Assembly (NCBI GenBank): GCA_938044295.1 | Contig: CALIRC010000119.1 | Coordinates: 1-31,198 of the forward strand | Direction of reading: 5' to 3' | Length of the DNA stretch: 31,198 nucleotides | DNA from: Minisyncoccota bacterium | GTDB lineage: Bacteria > Patescibacteriota > Minisyncoccia > Moranbacterales > GCA-2747515 | Shown: positions 15,916 through 23,952 of the stretch, piece by piece | Numbering within the stretch: position 1 is the first letter of the stretch | Layout of the letters: every line of letters begins with the position of its first letter | Made by a program: the position numbers and the translations under genes | Notes under the pieces: generated by a model | The model's input: only the letters and a program-made list of their open reading frames with translations | What the model was told of the DNA's origin: nothing | Databases searched by the model: none

Positions 15916-16030
15916 CAAAAATCGCCCTCTGCCAGCTGGCAGAAGAGCGATTTTTGTCGTGCATTTTATCTGAGTCAGACCACAGTCATACATTATGACG
16001 CAGCACAGCAGTGGATGATGTTAGAGCTGT
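15916..16030. repeat. Cassette-junction repeat, copy A
   Basis: This copy carries the hairpin AAATCGC...GCGATTT at 15919-15953 with an inner CTGCCAG/CTGGCAG stem. The conserved tail follows (TGTCGTGCATTTTATCTGAG ... CAGTGGATGATGTTAGAGCT), with about 29 extra bases inserted within it. It lies between the SDR gene and the plus-strand methyltransferase. Confidence 0.75.
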
Positions 16031-16187
16031 GATATATTGTGAATATAAAAAGAAAGAGCCACAGAAGGTGTTCCTCATCGTGCTGTATTTATAGAAATTT
16101 TGTGTATCGAAGAGATTTTTTTGAAATATATAGCGAAATTACATAAAGCTCGAGAGCTTACATAATTTTTGTATTGCAAAGAAAAAT

Positions 16188-16217
16188 TAGACAAAGGTTT
16201 TAATTTTGTGCTAGAAT
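16188..16217 (+). promoter_or_regulatory. Promoter of the methyltransferase gene
   Basis: TAGACA, an 18-nt spacer and TAGAAT on the plus strand, giving a leader of about 80 nt. The leader contains a small GTTC/GAAC hairpin. Confidence 0.6.
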
Positions 16218-16302
16218 TTTGTGTCAGTTCTTTACGAACGTTGGTCTCTTGTGGATCATTTTTTTCAATTGAAACGAACGAAACAGCTAGGAGATCAAAA
16301 TT

Positions 16303-17004
16303 ATGACAGTAGATACCAATAGAACTTACAGCCCTGTACAGTACTATAAACTTTCTACGCGCAATGGATACAAGGATTGTGCAGAATGCGCTTTACAAAA
16401 TGTAATTGGGGATCATTCGTACCCTTCTGTACTGGAAATTGGTCCAGGAGATGGGCACCTCATCGAGAGTATTACTGCTAACACAAAAGTCGCTATTGAA
16501 ATCTCACTTGAGATGTTAATGGCGTTTAGCGCGAAGACTACACATCTAGTACATGGTGACATCGCATGCGCTCAGGATATTGTACGTATTTCTGAAATTC
16601 ATCCTGCATTCTCTCTTATCGTTTCACATTTTGTTTTTATGGAGATGAAATTTGAGCAGATTCGTTTAGCAATGAAGCATGTACGATCTCTCATGGCTCC
16701 TGACGGGAAGTTTGTGTTTACAATCACGGATCCTGACATCATTGCTAATGGAATCTTCCAAAATGTAAAACTCGATTTTCCTGAAGGGAGAGAAAACCTC
16801 ACGTCAGATAGTCCATATACCGTACTCATTGCTGATGACACAGGGGACTACAAAGACGTTGGCATACATGACTTCTTTAACTCGATCGCAGTATATAAGA
16901 GTGCCCTGTGTGATGCTGGATTTACTTTTACGACAAAACCTATCAAAAAAGGACCGAAAAAACGCATCTTCGCACAACTCTTCATCTGCTCGGGAGCGAC
17001 TTAA
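16303..17004 (+). CDS. Class I SAM-dependent methyltransferase
   Basis: The 233-aa protein has motif I VLEIGPGDGHLI (43-54) for S-adenosylmethionine binding, an acidic residue ending strand 2 (VAIEISLEML), and a motif IV-like SLIVSHFVFMEM. Then comes a LMAPDGKFVFTITDPD segment typical of small-molecule methyltransferases. The C-terminal part is variable and probably sets substrate choice, which is unknown. The ATG has a GGAG ribosome site 9 nt upstream. It is one of two genes in the array that face the plus strand; it has its own promoter and a strong bidirectional terminator. Confidence 0.85.
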   Translation: MTVDTNRTYSPVQYYKLSTRNGYKDCAECALQNVIGDHSYPSVLEIGPGDGHLIESITANTKVAIEISLEMLMAFSAKTTHLVHGDIACAQDIVRISEIHPAFSLIVSHFVFMEMKFEQIRLAMKHVRSLMAPDGKFVFTITDPDIIANGIFQNVKLDFPEGRENLTSDSPYTVLIADDTGDYKDVGIHDFFNSIAVYKSALCDAGFTFTTKPIKKGPKKRIFAQLFICSGAT

Positions 17005-17060
17005 GTTATCAAATCATCGAGGACGATCGTGTCGAAGAGCACTGTACTACTAACACACTC

Positions 17061-17108
17061 AAAAACTCAGTCATAATTTTAAAAAATAAAACTATGACTG
17101 AGTTTTTT
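17061..17108 (+). terminator. Strong terminator after the methyltransferase
   Basis: A 15-bp perfect stem AAAAACTCAGTCATA / TATGACTGAGTTTTT with a T-run on the plus strand; the A-run on the other side makes it bidirectional. Confidence 0.9.
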
Positions 17109-17214
17109 CACAAGTACTACTTTTCAGAATTTTTATATCCAGATCTGGTATACGATCATATGTTGCTCTGTAAGTGATGACTACGTTTTTTGATGAGGTA
17201 CATTATATCAATTT

Positions 17215-17330
17215 CGATTCCTCTCACTAGTTACCTATTTTTTTACACAGGAACCGCTTTCTGTCAGCTGACGGAAGAGTGATTCTAGCTGTCTTTTTAT
17301 GATGAACCAGACAATGGATAAGTAAGACTA
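17215..17330. repeat. Cassette-junction repeat, copy B
   Basis: It contains the left block TCGATTCCTCTCACTAGTTACC, a hairpin with a CTGTCAG/CTGACGG stem, and a diverged tail (AACCAGACAATGGATAAGTAAGAC). On the minus strand its left block leads into TTGATATAAT, an extended -10-like box that would fire towards the methyltransferase 3' end. Confidence 0.65.
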
Positions 17331-17339
17331 TTTTGGAAA

Positions 17340-17372
17340 TGAAAGGCCCACTCACAGTGCTGTAAGTGGGCT
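17340..17372 (-). terminator. Terminator of the 140-aa helical protein gene
   Basis: GCCCACT / AGTGGGC stem with a 12-nt loop, followed on the minus strand by CTTTCATTTCC. The flanking TTTTGGAAATGAAA recurs beside repeat copy G at 23908-23921. Confidence 0.7.
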
Positions 17373-17407
17373 AAATTGCAAATCATCCAGCAATTTCTTT
17401 TTGGACT

Positions 17408-17830
17408 TTATTTTTTGTTTGGAATAAAAGTCGGCATCTTGAGATTACTTGTGATCGCTTTTGTGTTTGCTACATCAAGCAAAAGTAAAGCCATTGCTTC
17501 CTCACGCCTGAATCCAGCTTTTGTATACGAAGTCAGAATTTTCTTACGCATTTGTGCACGCACTTTAGCAGCTTCAAGAATTATACTCTGCACTTCTTCG
17601 TCTGCTTTCATCTTATTTATCAATTTCATTATTGCTTTTACGCTAGGCAGAAGGTCGGCGGAGATGTCTTCAGCCAGAGCAGGTGCTGCCTGAATAAGTG
17701 GTCGGTATTTCTGTGCAAATTCATTGTAAATCTCTTGGACGACAGCTTCTGCAGATGCAGATTTGACGTTATCTATATCAAGAAGAGTCATTGCGGTAGT
17801 CAGCAGACTTTCAATTTTTTTCATATCCAT
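17408..17830 (-). CDS. Unknown helical protein, 140 aa
   Basis: The protein is all-helical by composition (KKIESLLTTAMTLLDIDNVK, EAVVQEIYNEFAQKYRPLIQ, KAIMKLINKMKADEEVQSII) and has no membrane segment. The C-terminal YTKAGFRREEAMALLLLDVANTK looks conserved, but I cannot name a family. The ATG at 17828-17830 is preferred over the adjacent TTG because GAGGA lies 8-9 nt upstream of it. It has its own promoter inside repeat copy C and its own terminator. Confidence 0.6.
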   Translation of the reverse strand: MDMKKIESLLTTAMTLLDIDNVKSASAEAVVQEIYNEFAQKYRPLIQAAPALAEDISADLLPSVKAIMKLINKMKADEEVQSIILEAAKVRAQMRKKILTSYTKAGFRREEAMALLLLDVANTKAITSNLKMPTFIPNKK

Positions 17831-17995
17831 CAATAGTATCCTCAGTCAGTGAACGTTGATTTCGCGAAAAGCAACCCCTTTTCAAGATTGCGATAGAATA
17901 GCCCAACAATTTGATGCTTCTCTATGCAACCTTGAAATAGTATATCAAATTGGTAAAGTGCTGATACTCTAAATCGACAATTTTGCGAGCATATA

Positions 17996-18023
17996 AATAT
18001 ATCATTTTTTATATAAAAGTCAA
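17996..18023 (-). promoter_or_regulatory. Promoter of the 140-aa protein gene
   Basis: TTGACT, a 16-nt spacer and TATATT on the minus strand, lying directly after the minus-strand end of repeat copy C. The 344-bp gap around it holds no other gene. Confidence 0.65.
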
Positions 18024-18040
18024 TTTTTTAGATTTTTTTC

Positions 18041-18150
18041 ATTAGTCACCTTTTTGACAAAATAAAAACCGCTCTCCGCAGACTGACAGAAGAGCGATTT
18101 TGTGGCGTGTTTATGTTGAACTAATTAGGCAGTACATGACTTTAGAACTG
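18041..18150. repeat. Cassette-junction repeat, copy C
   Basis: ATTAGTCACC block, hairpin CGCTCT..AGAGCG with AAACC and GATTTT flanks, then the tail GGCAGTACATGACTTTAGAACTG. It lies downstream of the MBL-fold gene and upstream of the 140-aa gene. Confidence 0.8.
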
Positions 18151-18174
18151 CAAGTCGTCTTTCTCAATGCAAAG

Positions 18175-18906
18175 CTATAGCTTGAACTCGCTCAAATCAT
18201 TTGCAACTATAAGCTCACCACTATATCCTCTATCTTTCGCTCTTTGGTTCAGCAATTGCTCATCAAGCTCGTCATAATGGTGAGAGCATACCAATTTTTT
18301 TGCTTGTGACTGTACTGATAGTTCGATCATTTCCTCAGTTGAAAGATGTCCAGCATCAAAGATGCCAAGTTCCACACTTGCTAGTGATTTGACGAGCGTC
18401 TCATGAAAACTTGAATCACCCATCACAGCATACTTCCTATCACCGCAGCTAAATCCAAATCCATACGCATGATTAAGGTCGACAAAATTTAATTCCATTC
18501 CCTGCAATGTCATCTTTCCCAATGATAATTCATGGACAATCACTTCAAAACCTCTTATCAAGTCACTACCACCAAAAAGTTCAATTACTTGTTCGACAAA
18601 CTTCTTTGTTCCTGGCTGTCCGTAAATATGTAAATCTTTAGTCCTCTTGTCTATACTTGACCATGTTGCTGCTTGCAAATATGGAATGAGGTCAGTTACA
18701 TGATCGGGGTGGAGATGTGACAGAATAATCGTGGTAATATCATCCTGTTTCAATCCTACCTTCACTAACTGAGATGCGATTCCGCGTCCAATATCGTATA
18801 AGATGTTACCACCCTCGCCTTGTAAAAGGATGCTAGAGGCATTTCTACCATCTACAAGATTGCATGACCCACTGCCAAGTATTTTTAGATTGTAATCCTT
18901 GCTCAT
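18175..18906 (-). CDS. MBL-fold metal-dependent hydrolase
   Basis: The 243-aa protein has the metallo-beta-lactamase motif SHLHPDH (63-69), which supplies His64, His66, Asp68 and His69 for two metal ions. Later ligand motifs are VMGDSSFH, a DAGHLS segment and CSHHYDEL near the C-terminus. The order and length resemble the ribonuclease Z/phosphodiesterase-like branch of the superfamily, not true beta-lactamases; the actual substrate is not readable. It is cytoplasmic, with no signal peptide. An extended -10 (TGATATAGT) lies 29 nt before the ATG and no Shine-Dalgarno is seen. It forms one unit of the cassette array. Confidence 0.88.
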   Translation of the reverse strand: MSKDYNLKILGSGSCNLVDGRNASSILLQGEGGNILYDIGRGIASQLVKVGLKQDDITTIILSHLHPDHVTDLIPYLQAATWSSIDKRTKDLHIYGQPGTKKFVEQVIELFGGSDLIRGFEVIVHELSLGKMTLQGMELNFVDLNHAYGFGFSCGDRKYAVMGDSSFHETLVKSLASVELGIFDAGHLSTEEMIELSVQSQAKKLVCSHHYDELDEQLLNQRAKDRGYSGELIVANDLSEFKL

Positions 18907-18934
18907 AAAAAAAATGTTTTAGTCTAGTATTTTT

Positions 18935-18943
18935 ACTATATCA
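18935..18943 (-). promoter_or_regulatory. Extended -10 promoter of the MBL-fold gene
   Basis: TGATATAGT on the minus strand with a weak TTAAAA at the -35 position; predicted leader about 22 nt. Confidence 0.5.
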
Positions 18944-19000
18944 CAGCATACTCACAGTTTTAACTTAGCCAAATATTTTACTTACTAGAGTAAATATCAG

Positions 19001-19080
19001 AACCAAAAAAGTCGCTCTGGTTAGCGACTTCTGAGGTGTATTTTTTTTCTCAGCCAGATCGTTGATGACGTTAAAACTGC
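19001..19080. repeat. Cassette-junction repeat, copy D
   Basis: Hairpin AAGTCGCT / AGCGACTT with a 6-nt loop, then GAGGTGTATTTT and the tail CTCAGCCAGATCG TTGATGACGTTAAAACT. The stem sequence differs from other copies but pairs perfectly. Confidence 0.75.
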
Positions 19081-19095
19081 AGCAAAATGCTCAAC

Positions 19096-19669
19096 CTAGT
19101 GCAGTTGGTCTGTATTGATTGGCGTATGTGTCCGAGGCTTCTTATTTGACACCATTACTGATTCAAAATTTTTGATTTCCTTCTTTTCTACGAAGATAAT
19201 GAAAGATTTGGAGACTATTTTTTCAAGCATGCTTTTAGGTTTTAACCTTACCCTATACTCGATAATACCGTCAAAGAATAAGTAATTTGTAAACCAATTT
19301 ATACCTAGGCTGCCATCTATTGACAGGTTCGACTAGTAAAAGATTTATATCACCTTCCACATAGAACGAATCAATCTCGTTCCATAGAAATGTTTGTTCA
19401 CTTCTATTATGGTCACATTTAACACCCAAAGAGTTCAGTTCATATGAATATACATCTGTCGACCTTCTGGTATACAACCATTTCATAAAAATGAAAAAGG
19501 TATAGGTGATAGAGATAGAGATACAAAACGCTAAAAATGCTCCTTTTAGAGAATTAGCTATCGACAGAAATACGCTGGTAATGAGAATTCGAATTGGGAG
19601 TATCACGCCATACCCTTTACGCAACCGCTTCAACTTATCTTTTGGTGAAATCTGTATCTTCCAATTCAT
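19096..19669 (-). pseudogene. YcxB-like membrane protein gene broken by a frameshift
   Basis: The first part (19669 to about 19330) encodes two adjacent transmembrane helices (about 25-65) and a strand-rich segment (YELNSLGVKCDHN, FLWNEIDSFYVEGDINLLLV), the layout of YcxB-like proteins with a PH-like domain. The frame then runs into a stop at 19271. In another frame, from about 19345 to a TAG at 19096, about 63 further codons read coherently (DGSLGINWFTNYLFFDGIIE, then a basic helical end). A one-base insertion or two-base deletion near 19330-19345 explains this. The joined protein would be about 190 aa. The family name is inference from layout; the frameshift is seen directly. Confidence 0.6.
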
Positions 19670-19710
19670 TTTTTCTTTTTGTATTTATTTTCTTATTTTA
19701 TCATGCTACT

Positions 19711-19816
19711 TCGATTCTCCTTGCTAGTCACCCGTTTTACTAAAACAAAAACCGCTCCGTAGAGCGATTCTTGTAGCGTATTTAAGATGAGTCAGACAGT
19801 ACATGATGTTAGAACT
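19711..19816. repeat. Cassette-junction repeat, copy E
   Basis: A clean copy: TCGATTCTCCTTGCTAGTCACC, hairpin ACCGCTC-CGTA-GAGCGATT, TTGTAGCGTATTT, and tail GAGTCAGACAGTACATGATG TTAGAACT. On the minus strand the hairpin followed by TTTTTGTTTT is a good terminator, and the left block leads into TGATAAAAT, a -10 box for the YcxB-like gene. Confidence 0.85.
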
Positions 19817-19828
19817 AGCATCAGAAAT

Positions 19829-20035
19829 TTAGCGACCACCTAGGACTAGTGTCAATACTAATACCAAGGCAAAAGGCCATAGCAAAATAATTCCTATAAA
19901 CTCAATGCTAGCCTGAACGAGAGCGAAATTTCCTTGAACCTCTGGGATGCCCAGACCGCCTAGAACAAACTCAACTACGAAGACACAGAAGAGTCCTATG
20001 AGCAGGTATATCAAGACTAATCTCTTTACTTCCAT
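19829..20035 (-). CDS. Small two-helix membrane protein (68 aa)
   Basis: The protein has two hydrophobic segments (about 6-28 and 40-65) joined by a short polar turn (GIPEVQGN). No ribosome site is visible. It lies 57 bp downstream of the exported 215-aa protein gene and within the same repeat-bounded unit, so the two are probably cotranscribed. It could be a membrane partner or an immunity-type protein, which is speculation; no family is recognised. Confidence 0.5.
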   Translation of the reverse strand: MEVKRLVLIYLLIGLFCVFVVEFVLGGLGIPEVQGNFALVQASIEFIGIILLWPFALVLVLTLVLGGR

Positions 20036-20092
20036 AGTGCTTGCATTACTTTGCGCTAAATCAATGTAAATGAATTTTGTGCGGTGTATATC

Positions 20093-20740
20093 CTACTCTC
20101 CACAGATGTCAAAAGCATCGTAAGGCGAAAACTCTTCATATTTTCCACAGGCTTCTGGAGAGAATAATGGCTGACATATATCAATAACAAGACCAGAATT
20201 ATCGAAGTAAAAGATTGCTGCATCTGGACCTGATTCACTTGCTATCCATAATTCATCATTGTTGTAACTTCTCATATCTCCTGCAGGGGTACGAAAGCTA
20301 TGAAATCCTCCATCAGCATCTCGTAACTGTACTTCACCTAGCCTATCACATAGGGAAGTTATTTGTCCGGGTGCACTATACCTCGCACCATGACTCTTTG
20401 ACTCTAGACTGTCTGCGCTATGCTCAACTACAACTTGTTTATTAGCATATGTAGTGATGTCGACTTCTCCCGTGGTAGGAGTATCAGACTGATCAGTCGG
20501 CTGATTTACATCTTGCACACCTACTGTTGGATGTGTTGCACTTGGAGGATTTGTATCTTTTAGCATTAATGAATTTTTGTTAAGTGTGGTCCTAGACTTT
20601 TCCTGTCGTACGTTCACAATTTGATGCTGTGTCATTTCTTCGCCAAACGAGTCTGTACTTAGCCAAAATGCGAACCCCACACAAGCTGCTACAAGTGCAA
20701 GGATTGCGATGGCAAAGTTTGAATCTATGTTATTTTTCAT
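20093..20740 (-). CDS. Exported, membrane-anchored unknown protein (215 aa)
   Basis: Residues about 9-27 form a single hydrophobic helix after a short N-terminus, consistent with a signal anchor. A Thr/Pro/Gln/Asp-rich linker (about 55-105) follows, then a C-terminal domain with ITSLCDRLGEVQLRDADGGF, DELWIASESGPDAAIFYFD and three more cysteines (DICQP, EACGKY, DICGE). The four cysteines suggest disulphides outside the membrane. I do not recognise the domain. A TGATAAAAT -10 box inside the adjacent repeat copy F drives it. A 68-aa membrane protein follows in the same unit. Confidence 0.6.
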   Translation of the reverse strand: MKNNIDSNFAIAILALVAACVGFAFWLSTDSFGEEMTQHQIVNVRQEKSRTTLNKNSLMLKDTNPPSATHPTVGVQDVNQPTDQSDTPTTGEVDITTYANKQVVVEHSADSLESKSHGARYSAPGQITSLCDRLGEVQLRDADGGFHSFRTPAGDMRSYNNDELWIASESGPDAAIFYFDNSGLVIDICQPLFSPEACGKYEEFSPYDAFDICGE

Positions 20741-20767
20741 TTAATTCTATTTCTATTTATGTAGATA

Positions 20768-20776
20768 ATTTTATCA
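20768..20776 (-). promoter_or_regulatory. Extended -10 promoter of the 215-aa gene
   Basis: TGATAAAAT on the minus strand, equivalent in position to the box beside copy E. No clear -35. Confidence 0.45.
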
Positions 20777-20790
20777 TAGTCCGAACGTCA

Positions 20791-20893
20791 TTTACTCACT
20801 GGGTTTAGGTCAGAACAAAAACATCACTGCTGGAGTGATGTTTGCGGTGTAATTTTTCTTCGTGATCCGAGCAGTGGGTGATGTTAGAGCTGT
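20791..20893. repeat. Cassette-junction repeat, copy F
   Basis: Hairpin ACATCACT-GCTGG-AGTGATGT, then GCGGTGTAATTTTT and tail GCAGTGGGTGATGTTAGAGC. The stem is unrelated in sequence to the CGCTC stems but is fully paired. It separates the VOC gene from the 215-aa gene. Confidence 0.75.
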
Positions 20894-20981
20894 CATGACG
20901 AATTGAGGGATTTCTTCGAGACCTGGCACTCTGCAAGCATACCCTTTCCTAGTAATGCTTTATCATCTTAATTTCAGCGAT

Positions 20982-21365
20982 CTAGGCTTCTACGATTTCG
21001 ATTGGGAGGTCATCAGGATCCATAAAAAAGACTACTCTCTTTTGTGATGTAGGGTCAATTCTCTCACCCTCAAAAATGATACCTCTCTCATGTAGCGATT
21101 TTACAATAGCATCAAAGTTTTTTACAGCAAATGCTATGTGCCTTAGTCCTGTCGCCTCTGGATAACTCATTCGTTTTGGAGTGTCTGGAAATGAAAACAG
21201 CTCTACCTTAAAGTTGCCTGCATCCAGATAAACTATAGTAGACTCCCTTTCTTTTCTTTCAATACGTGACATCTCTGTGAAACCAAGAATCTTGGTATAA
21301 AAGTCGAGTGATTTATCTAGATCCGAGGCAATGATTGCTACGTGGTCAATCTTTGATAGAATCAT
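20982..21365 (-). CDS. gloA2: VOC-family glyoxalase-like metalloprotein (YaeR type)
   Basis: The 127-aa protein is a single pair of beta-alpha-beta-beta-beta modules. Expected metal ligands are visible: His8 (IDHVAII), Glu in VELFSF (about 55), His in GLRHIAF (about 75) and Glu in LPIEIVEA near the C-terminus. The run ELFSFPDTPKRMSYPEATGL and the end of the protein closely match what I recall of E. coli YaeR, annotated as a glyoxalase-I-like metalloprotein (gloA2). The activity of that subgroup is not settled. AAAGGA lies about 10 nt before the ATG. It follows the FAD oxidoreductase gene on the same strand after a hairpin. Confidence 0.85.
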   Translation of the reverse strand: MILSKIDHVAIIASDLDKSLDFYTKILGFTEMSRIERKERESTIVYLDAGNFKVELFSFPDTPKRMSYPEATGLRHIAFAVKNFDAIVKSLHERGIIFEGERIDPTSQKRVVFFMDPDDLPIEIVEA

Positions 21366-21404
21366 ATATTTACATCCTTTGAGGGATTACACCCTTATTG
21401 TAAA

Positions 21405-21431
21405 GGCACCCTTGAAAATTTCAAAGGTGCC
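21405..21431 (-). terminator. Hairpin between the FAD oxidoreductase and VOC genes
   Basis: GGCACC / GGTGCC stem extended by TTGAAA/TTTCAA after one mismatch; on the minus strand only TTTAC follows, so termination may be partial and the VOC gene may be reached by read-through. Confidence 0.55.
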
Positions 21432-21441
21432 AGTCCTATTT

Positions 21442-22596
21442 TTATGACCATGGAGTTTTCGCTATAAGATCAATCGTCTCTACTGAATTAACTTGCATTC
21501 CTGGGAGTGGTAATTGCTCATTTTTACTCCCGAAAATTAAAGCCTCGAGATTCGCCGTTGCATGAAATGCAAGGGTGTACTTACCAGGTATGCAGGTAAA
21601 CAATCCGGAGACGCCATCAATCGAATGGTCGAGGTTACTAAATCCCGGATCTACCATCCACTTATCAACTTTCTCTTTTTTTGTAAACTCTGTTTTTACA
21701 CACCAGTAATTCTCTTCATAGCTATTATTAGCAATGTCTCCTGAGAAAACTTCTTGGTATGCCTTGCGAGTACCATCCAGCTCTTGCTCCACAACGGCAA
21801 GCGGTGAGCCCTCGTCAACCCAGTGCTGTTTCGCTCCGTACATTATTACAATAATTTTACTATCTGCGGTCGGTGCAATAGTACACCTGCGAAAAGCAGT
21901 TGAAACTATTACTCGATCTAATGACACATTGTTCAGTACTAGGCATGTACTTAGCCTACTAAGTACATAATCAACATAACTTGATTTTATACTCGTAAGT
22001 AACTTCTTAGTTCCGAGTCCAGATGCATTAATAACAACATCAGCTTCAAAATTCTGCCCATTTGCATCTAACACTCCCACTACTTTTCCATGCTTAACAT
22101 CTATTTGAGCAATTCTAGAATCTACCCTTATCTTTACATCGCGCGACAACAGATCACTCACTAGCGCCCCCATGATTCTGTCTGTTGAGTATAAACTTTC
22201 ATTCAGTACTTCAACATAGACATTTTCCTTTGGGTGCAGAAAATAATCCTGCACGTCAGATGCACAGACCTGAGTGTATGGAATCATATAATTCTCCCAA
22301 CTTGATGTTAGCGATGAAATATCAGATCTTGAGCCATAGTAAAGATTTGGCTTGCAGTCAATTTTTGCATGAGCAAAAGATTCTTCAAAAAGTGACTGCG
22401 CTTCTTGGCACATAGACACAATTTCTGGATGGTAACGTGTATACATAGAACCAGAATGAATCATTCCTTGGTTCTTGAGTGAGGCACCGCTTCCGCACTT
22501 TTTTGCCTCGAATATTGTTACATCTAGACCCTTGTTATTTAAACGCAAAGCCGCCATAAGTCCCACAATTCCACCACCAATGATTGCCACTTTCAT
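21442..22596 (-). CDS. FAD-dependent oxidoreductase (DAO/GlpA-like fold)
   Basis: The 384-aa protein opens with the dinucleotide-binding motif VAIIGGGIVGLMAALRL (GxGxxG at 7-12) and an acidic end of strand 2 (VTIFEAKK). A GSGASLKNQGMIHSG segment matches the FAD-contact region of D-amino-acid oxidase, glycerol-3-phosphate dehydrogenase and 2-hydroxyglutarate oxidase relatives. VVINASGLGTKKLL is the second conserved FAD motif. No signal peptide or membrane segment is seen. The oxidised substrate cannot be read. It has a consensus promoter and a 30-nt leader with a poor ribosome site. The VOC gene follows on the same strand; an IS element is inserted just upstream. Confidence 0.85.
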   Translation of the reverse strand: MKVAIIGGGIVGLMAALRLNNKGLDVTIFEAKKCGSGASLKNQGMIHSGSMYTRYHPEIVSMCQEAQSLFEESFAHAKIDCKPNLYYGSRSDISSLTSSWENYMIPYTQVCASDVQDYFLHPKENVYVEVLNESLYSTDRIMGALVSDLLSRDVKIRVDSRIAQIDVKHGKVVGVLDANGQNFEADVVINASGLGTKKLLTSIKSSYVDYVLSRLSTCLVLNNVSLDRVIVSTAFRRCTIAPTADSKIIVIMYGAKQHWVDEGSPLAVVEQELDGTRKAYQEVFSGDIANNSYEENYWCVKTEFTKKEKVDKWMVDPGFSNLDHSIDGVSGLFTCIPGKYTLAFHATANLEALIFGSKNEQLPLPGMQVNSVETIDLIAKTPWS

Positions 22597-22626
22597 CTCT
22601 ACACTTCTACTTGTTAAGGTAAGTAA

Positions 22627-22655
22627 TTTATATTACAAAAGATAACTTATGTCAA
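22627..22655 (-). promoter_or_regulatory. Promoter of the FAD oxidoreductase gene
   Basis: TTGACA, exactly 17 nt, and TATAAA on the minus strand. The IS end lies only about 15 bp upstream of the -35 box. Confidence 0.8.
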
Positions 22656-22669
22656 TCTCTGCGTAATGG

Positions 22670-23622
22670 TTCAATACCTTGGCAACACCCTGTACTATCA
22701 GGATGTAAATCATGTAACTCCAAGGTTGTGCCATATACAATGAACCCCTATCTTCCTCGACTACGAGCTAAGGCCTGTCAGATGGTTGTTCGTGAAGGGA
22801 AAAGCATTCGTGCAGTAGCGCGATACTATGGTGTTCATGCCTCCACAGTCAGTAGGTGGGTACAGCAGTACCCCGAAGCAGGTGCATGGAAGATTGCTAC
22901 GAAGTCATCTCGTCCAAAGAGTCACCCAAAGAAGCTCAATTCTGAGATTGTGGACTGCATTGTGCAAAAGAGGAAGAAACGCGGGAGGTGCGCTGAGGTC
23001 ATTCACGAAGAACTGAAAAATGATGGAATAGAGGTAAGTCTATCAAGCGTGAAGAGAACTCTAGATCGTAAAGGACTCACAAAGAAAAAGAGTCCCTGGA
23101 AGAGGTTTCACAAGAATACAGAGCGTCCAAGAGTGGCTCTACCAGGAGATTTGGTACAGATGGATACCATTCACATGATGCAAACGAGGAAGAAAAGGAT
23201 CTATGTGTATACACTGATTGATTTGTATAGCAGATGGAGCTTTGCGGAAGCCAGTGAAAAGATTGGGGCTGTCAGGACTGTAGACTTTGTGAGAGATGCC
23301 CAAGATCTCTTTCCACATGAGTTTACGTGTCTCCAATCAGATTATGGCCCAGAGTTTGGTCAAAGGTTTAGTGAGTGGGTTGGGGTGAGACACAGACACA
23401 GCAGAGTACGCAAACCCAATGACAATGCTCATGTTGAGAGGTTTAATCGAACAATTCAAGATGAGCTACTTGATAGTCTTCCACGAAATGTTTCTACAAT
23501 TAACGAAGCTCTCCCAGAGTATTTAAAGTATTACAACGAAGAGAGGCTGCATATGGGGATTGAGATGAAAACTCCTCTGCAAATGTTAGAAAAAATCTCC
23601 TAAGTGTTGCGAAGGTATTGAC
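22670..23622 (+). mobile_element. IS481-like insertion sequence with terminal inverted repeats
   Basis: The ends read TTCAATACCTTGGCAACAC on the left and, as reverse complement, GTCAATACCTTCGCAACAC on the right, matching at 17 of 19 positions. Between them is one transposase gene that fills the element, about 950 bp in total. No obvious target-site duplication flanks it, so the insertion may be old or rearranged. Family assignment rests on the transposase. Confidence 0.8.
22728..23603 (+). CDS. DDE transposase, IS481/IS3-like
   Basis: The 291-aa protein has an N-terminal helix-turn-helix (about 14-46, SIRAVARYYGVHASTVSRWV), a basic linker, a second winged-helix-like region (VIHEELKNDGIEVSLSSVKR) and an integrase core. 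The catalytic triad is readable: Asp146 (LVQMDTIHM), Asp205 (QSDYGPEF) and Glu237 (NDNAHVERFNRT). A YNEERLHMGIEMKTP segment follows, typical of the IS481/IS3 group. The frame is intact, so it may be active. The start is either GTG at 22728 or ATG at 22740; neither has a strong ribosome site. The stop overlaps the edge of the right inverted repeat. Confidence 0.9.
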   Translation: MPYTMNPYLPRLRAKACQMVVREGKSIRAVARYYGVHASTVSRWVQQYPEAGAWKIATKSSRPKSHPKKLNSEIVDCIVQKRKKRGRCAEVIHEELKNDGIEVSLSSVKRTLDRKGLTKKKSPWKRFHKNTERPRVALPGDLVQMDTIHMMQTRKKRIYVYTLIDLYSRWSFAEASEKIGAVRTVDFVRDAQDLFPHEFTCLQSDYGPEFGQRFSEWVGVRHRHSRVRKPNDNAHVERFNRTIQDELLDSLPRNVSTINEALPEYLKYYNEERLHMGIEMKTPLQMLEKIS

Positions 23623-23835
23623 TAGAGAACGTTCTGCACCCCTCAATCTCAAAACCCCTCATCTCGTGATAGAACCATAATCTTATATCCAAGGGGTATC
23701 CTCATATAGGGTACGAAGTATCCCATTGCTGACCAAGAATATTGCAATTCACAATATACCATAGGAATTCTCAATTTGATTTTCATATTTGTACACTATC
23801 ATACCCAATTCCATTTCATGTAAACACACAGAAAT
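23623..23835. other. Gene-free stretch right of the IS
   Basis: About 210 bp between the right IS end and repeat copy G show no coding frame. There is an AGAACGTTCT palindrome at 23626-23635 and several short CCAAGGGG/CCCC-type repeats, but nothing I can assign. Confidence 0.4.
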
Positions 23836-23907
23836 TACAAAAGCTCCATCATTTGCATGTCAGAGCGTTTATAATTTTGAGCCAGACAGTACATGACGTT
23901 AGAACTG
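23836..23907. repeat. Cassette-junction repeat, copy G (shortened)
   Basis: A weak stem GCTC..GAGC with a long loop is followed by the well-kept tail TTGAGCCAGACAGTACATGA CGTTAGAACTG. The left CACTAGTCACC block is missing, perhaps lost in rearrangements next to the IS. Confidence 0.65.
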
Positions 23908-23917
23908 TTTTTGAAAT

Positions 23918-23952
23918 GAAAAACTCACCAACGGAGAGTTCTCCATAGTGAG
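23918..23952 (-). terminator. Terminator of the 61-aa protein gene
   Basis: Nested stem ACTCAC..GGAGA / TCTCC..GTGAGT; on the minus strand TTTTTCATTTC follows. It lies immediately after the stop codon. Confidence 0.75.

Noticed and set aside
18175..18906. True beta-lactamase (antibiotic resistance)
   Set aside because: No signal peptide and the motif order fits the RNase Z/phosphodiesterase-like branch.
19785..19816. tRNA-like fold in the repeat tail (AGTTCTAAC resembling a T-arm, or TTAGAGC resembling a D-arm)
   Set aside because: The expected stems do not pair; similarity is limited to a few bases.
22670..23622. Target-site duplication of the IS481-like element
   Set aside because: Bases flanking the two inverted repeats (TAATGG and TAGAGAA) do not match.
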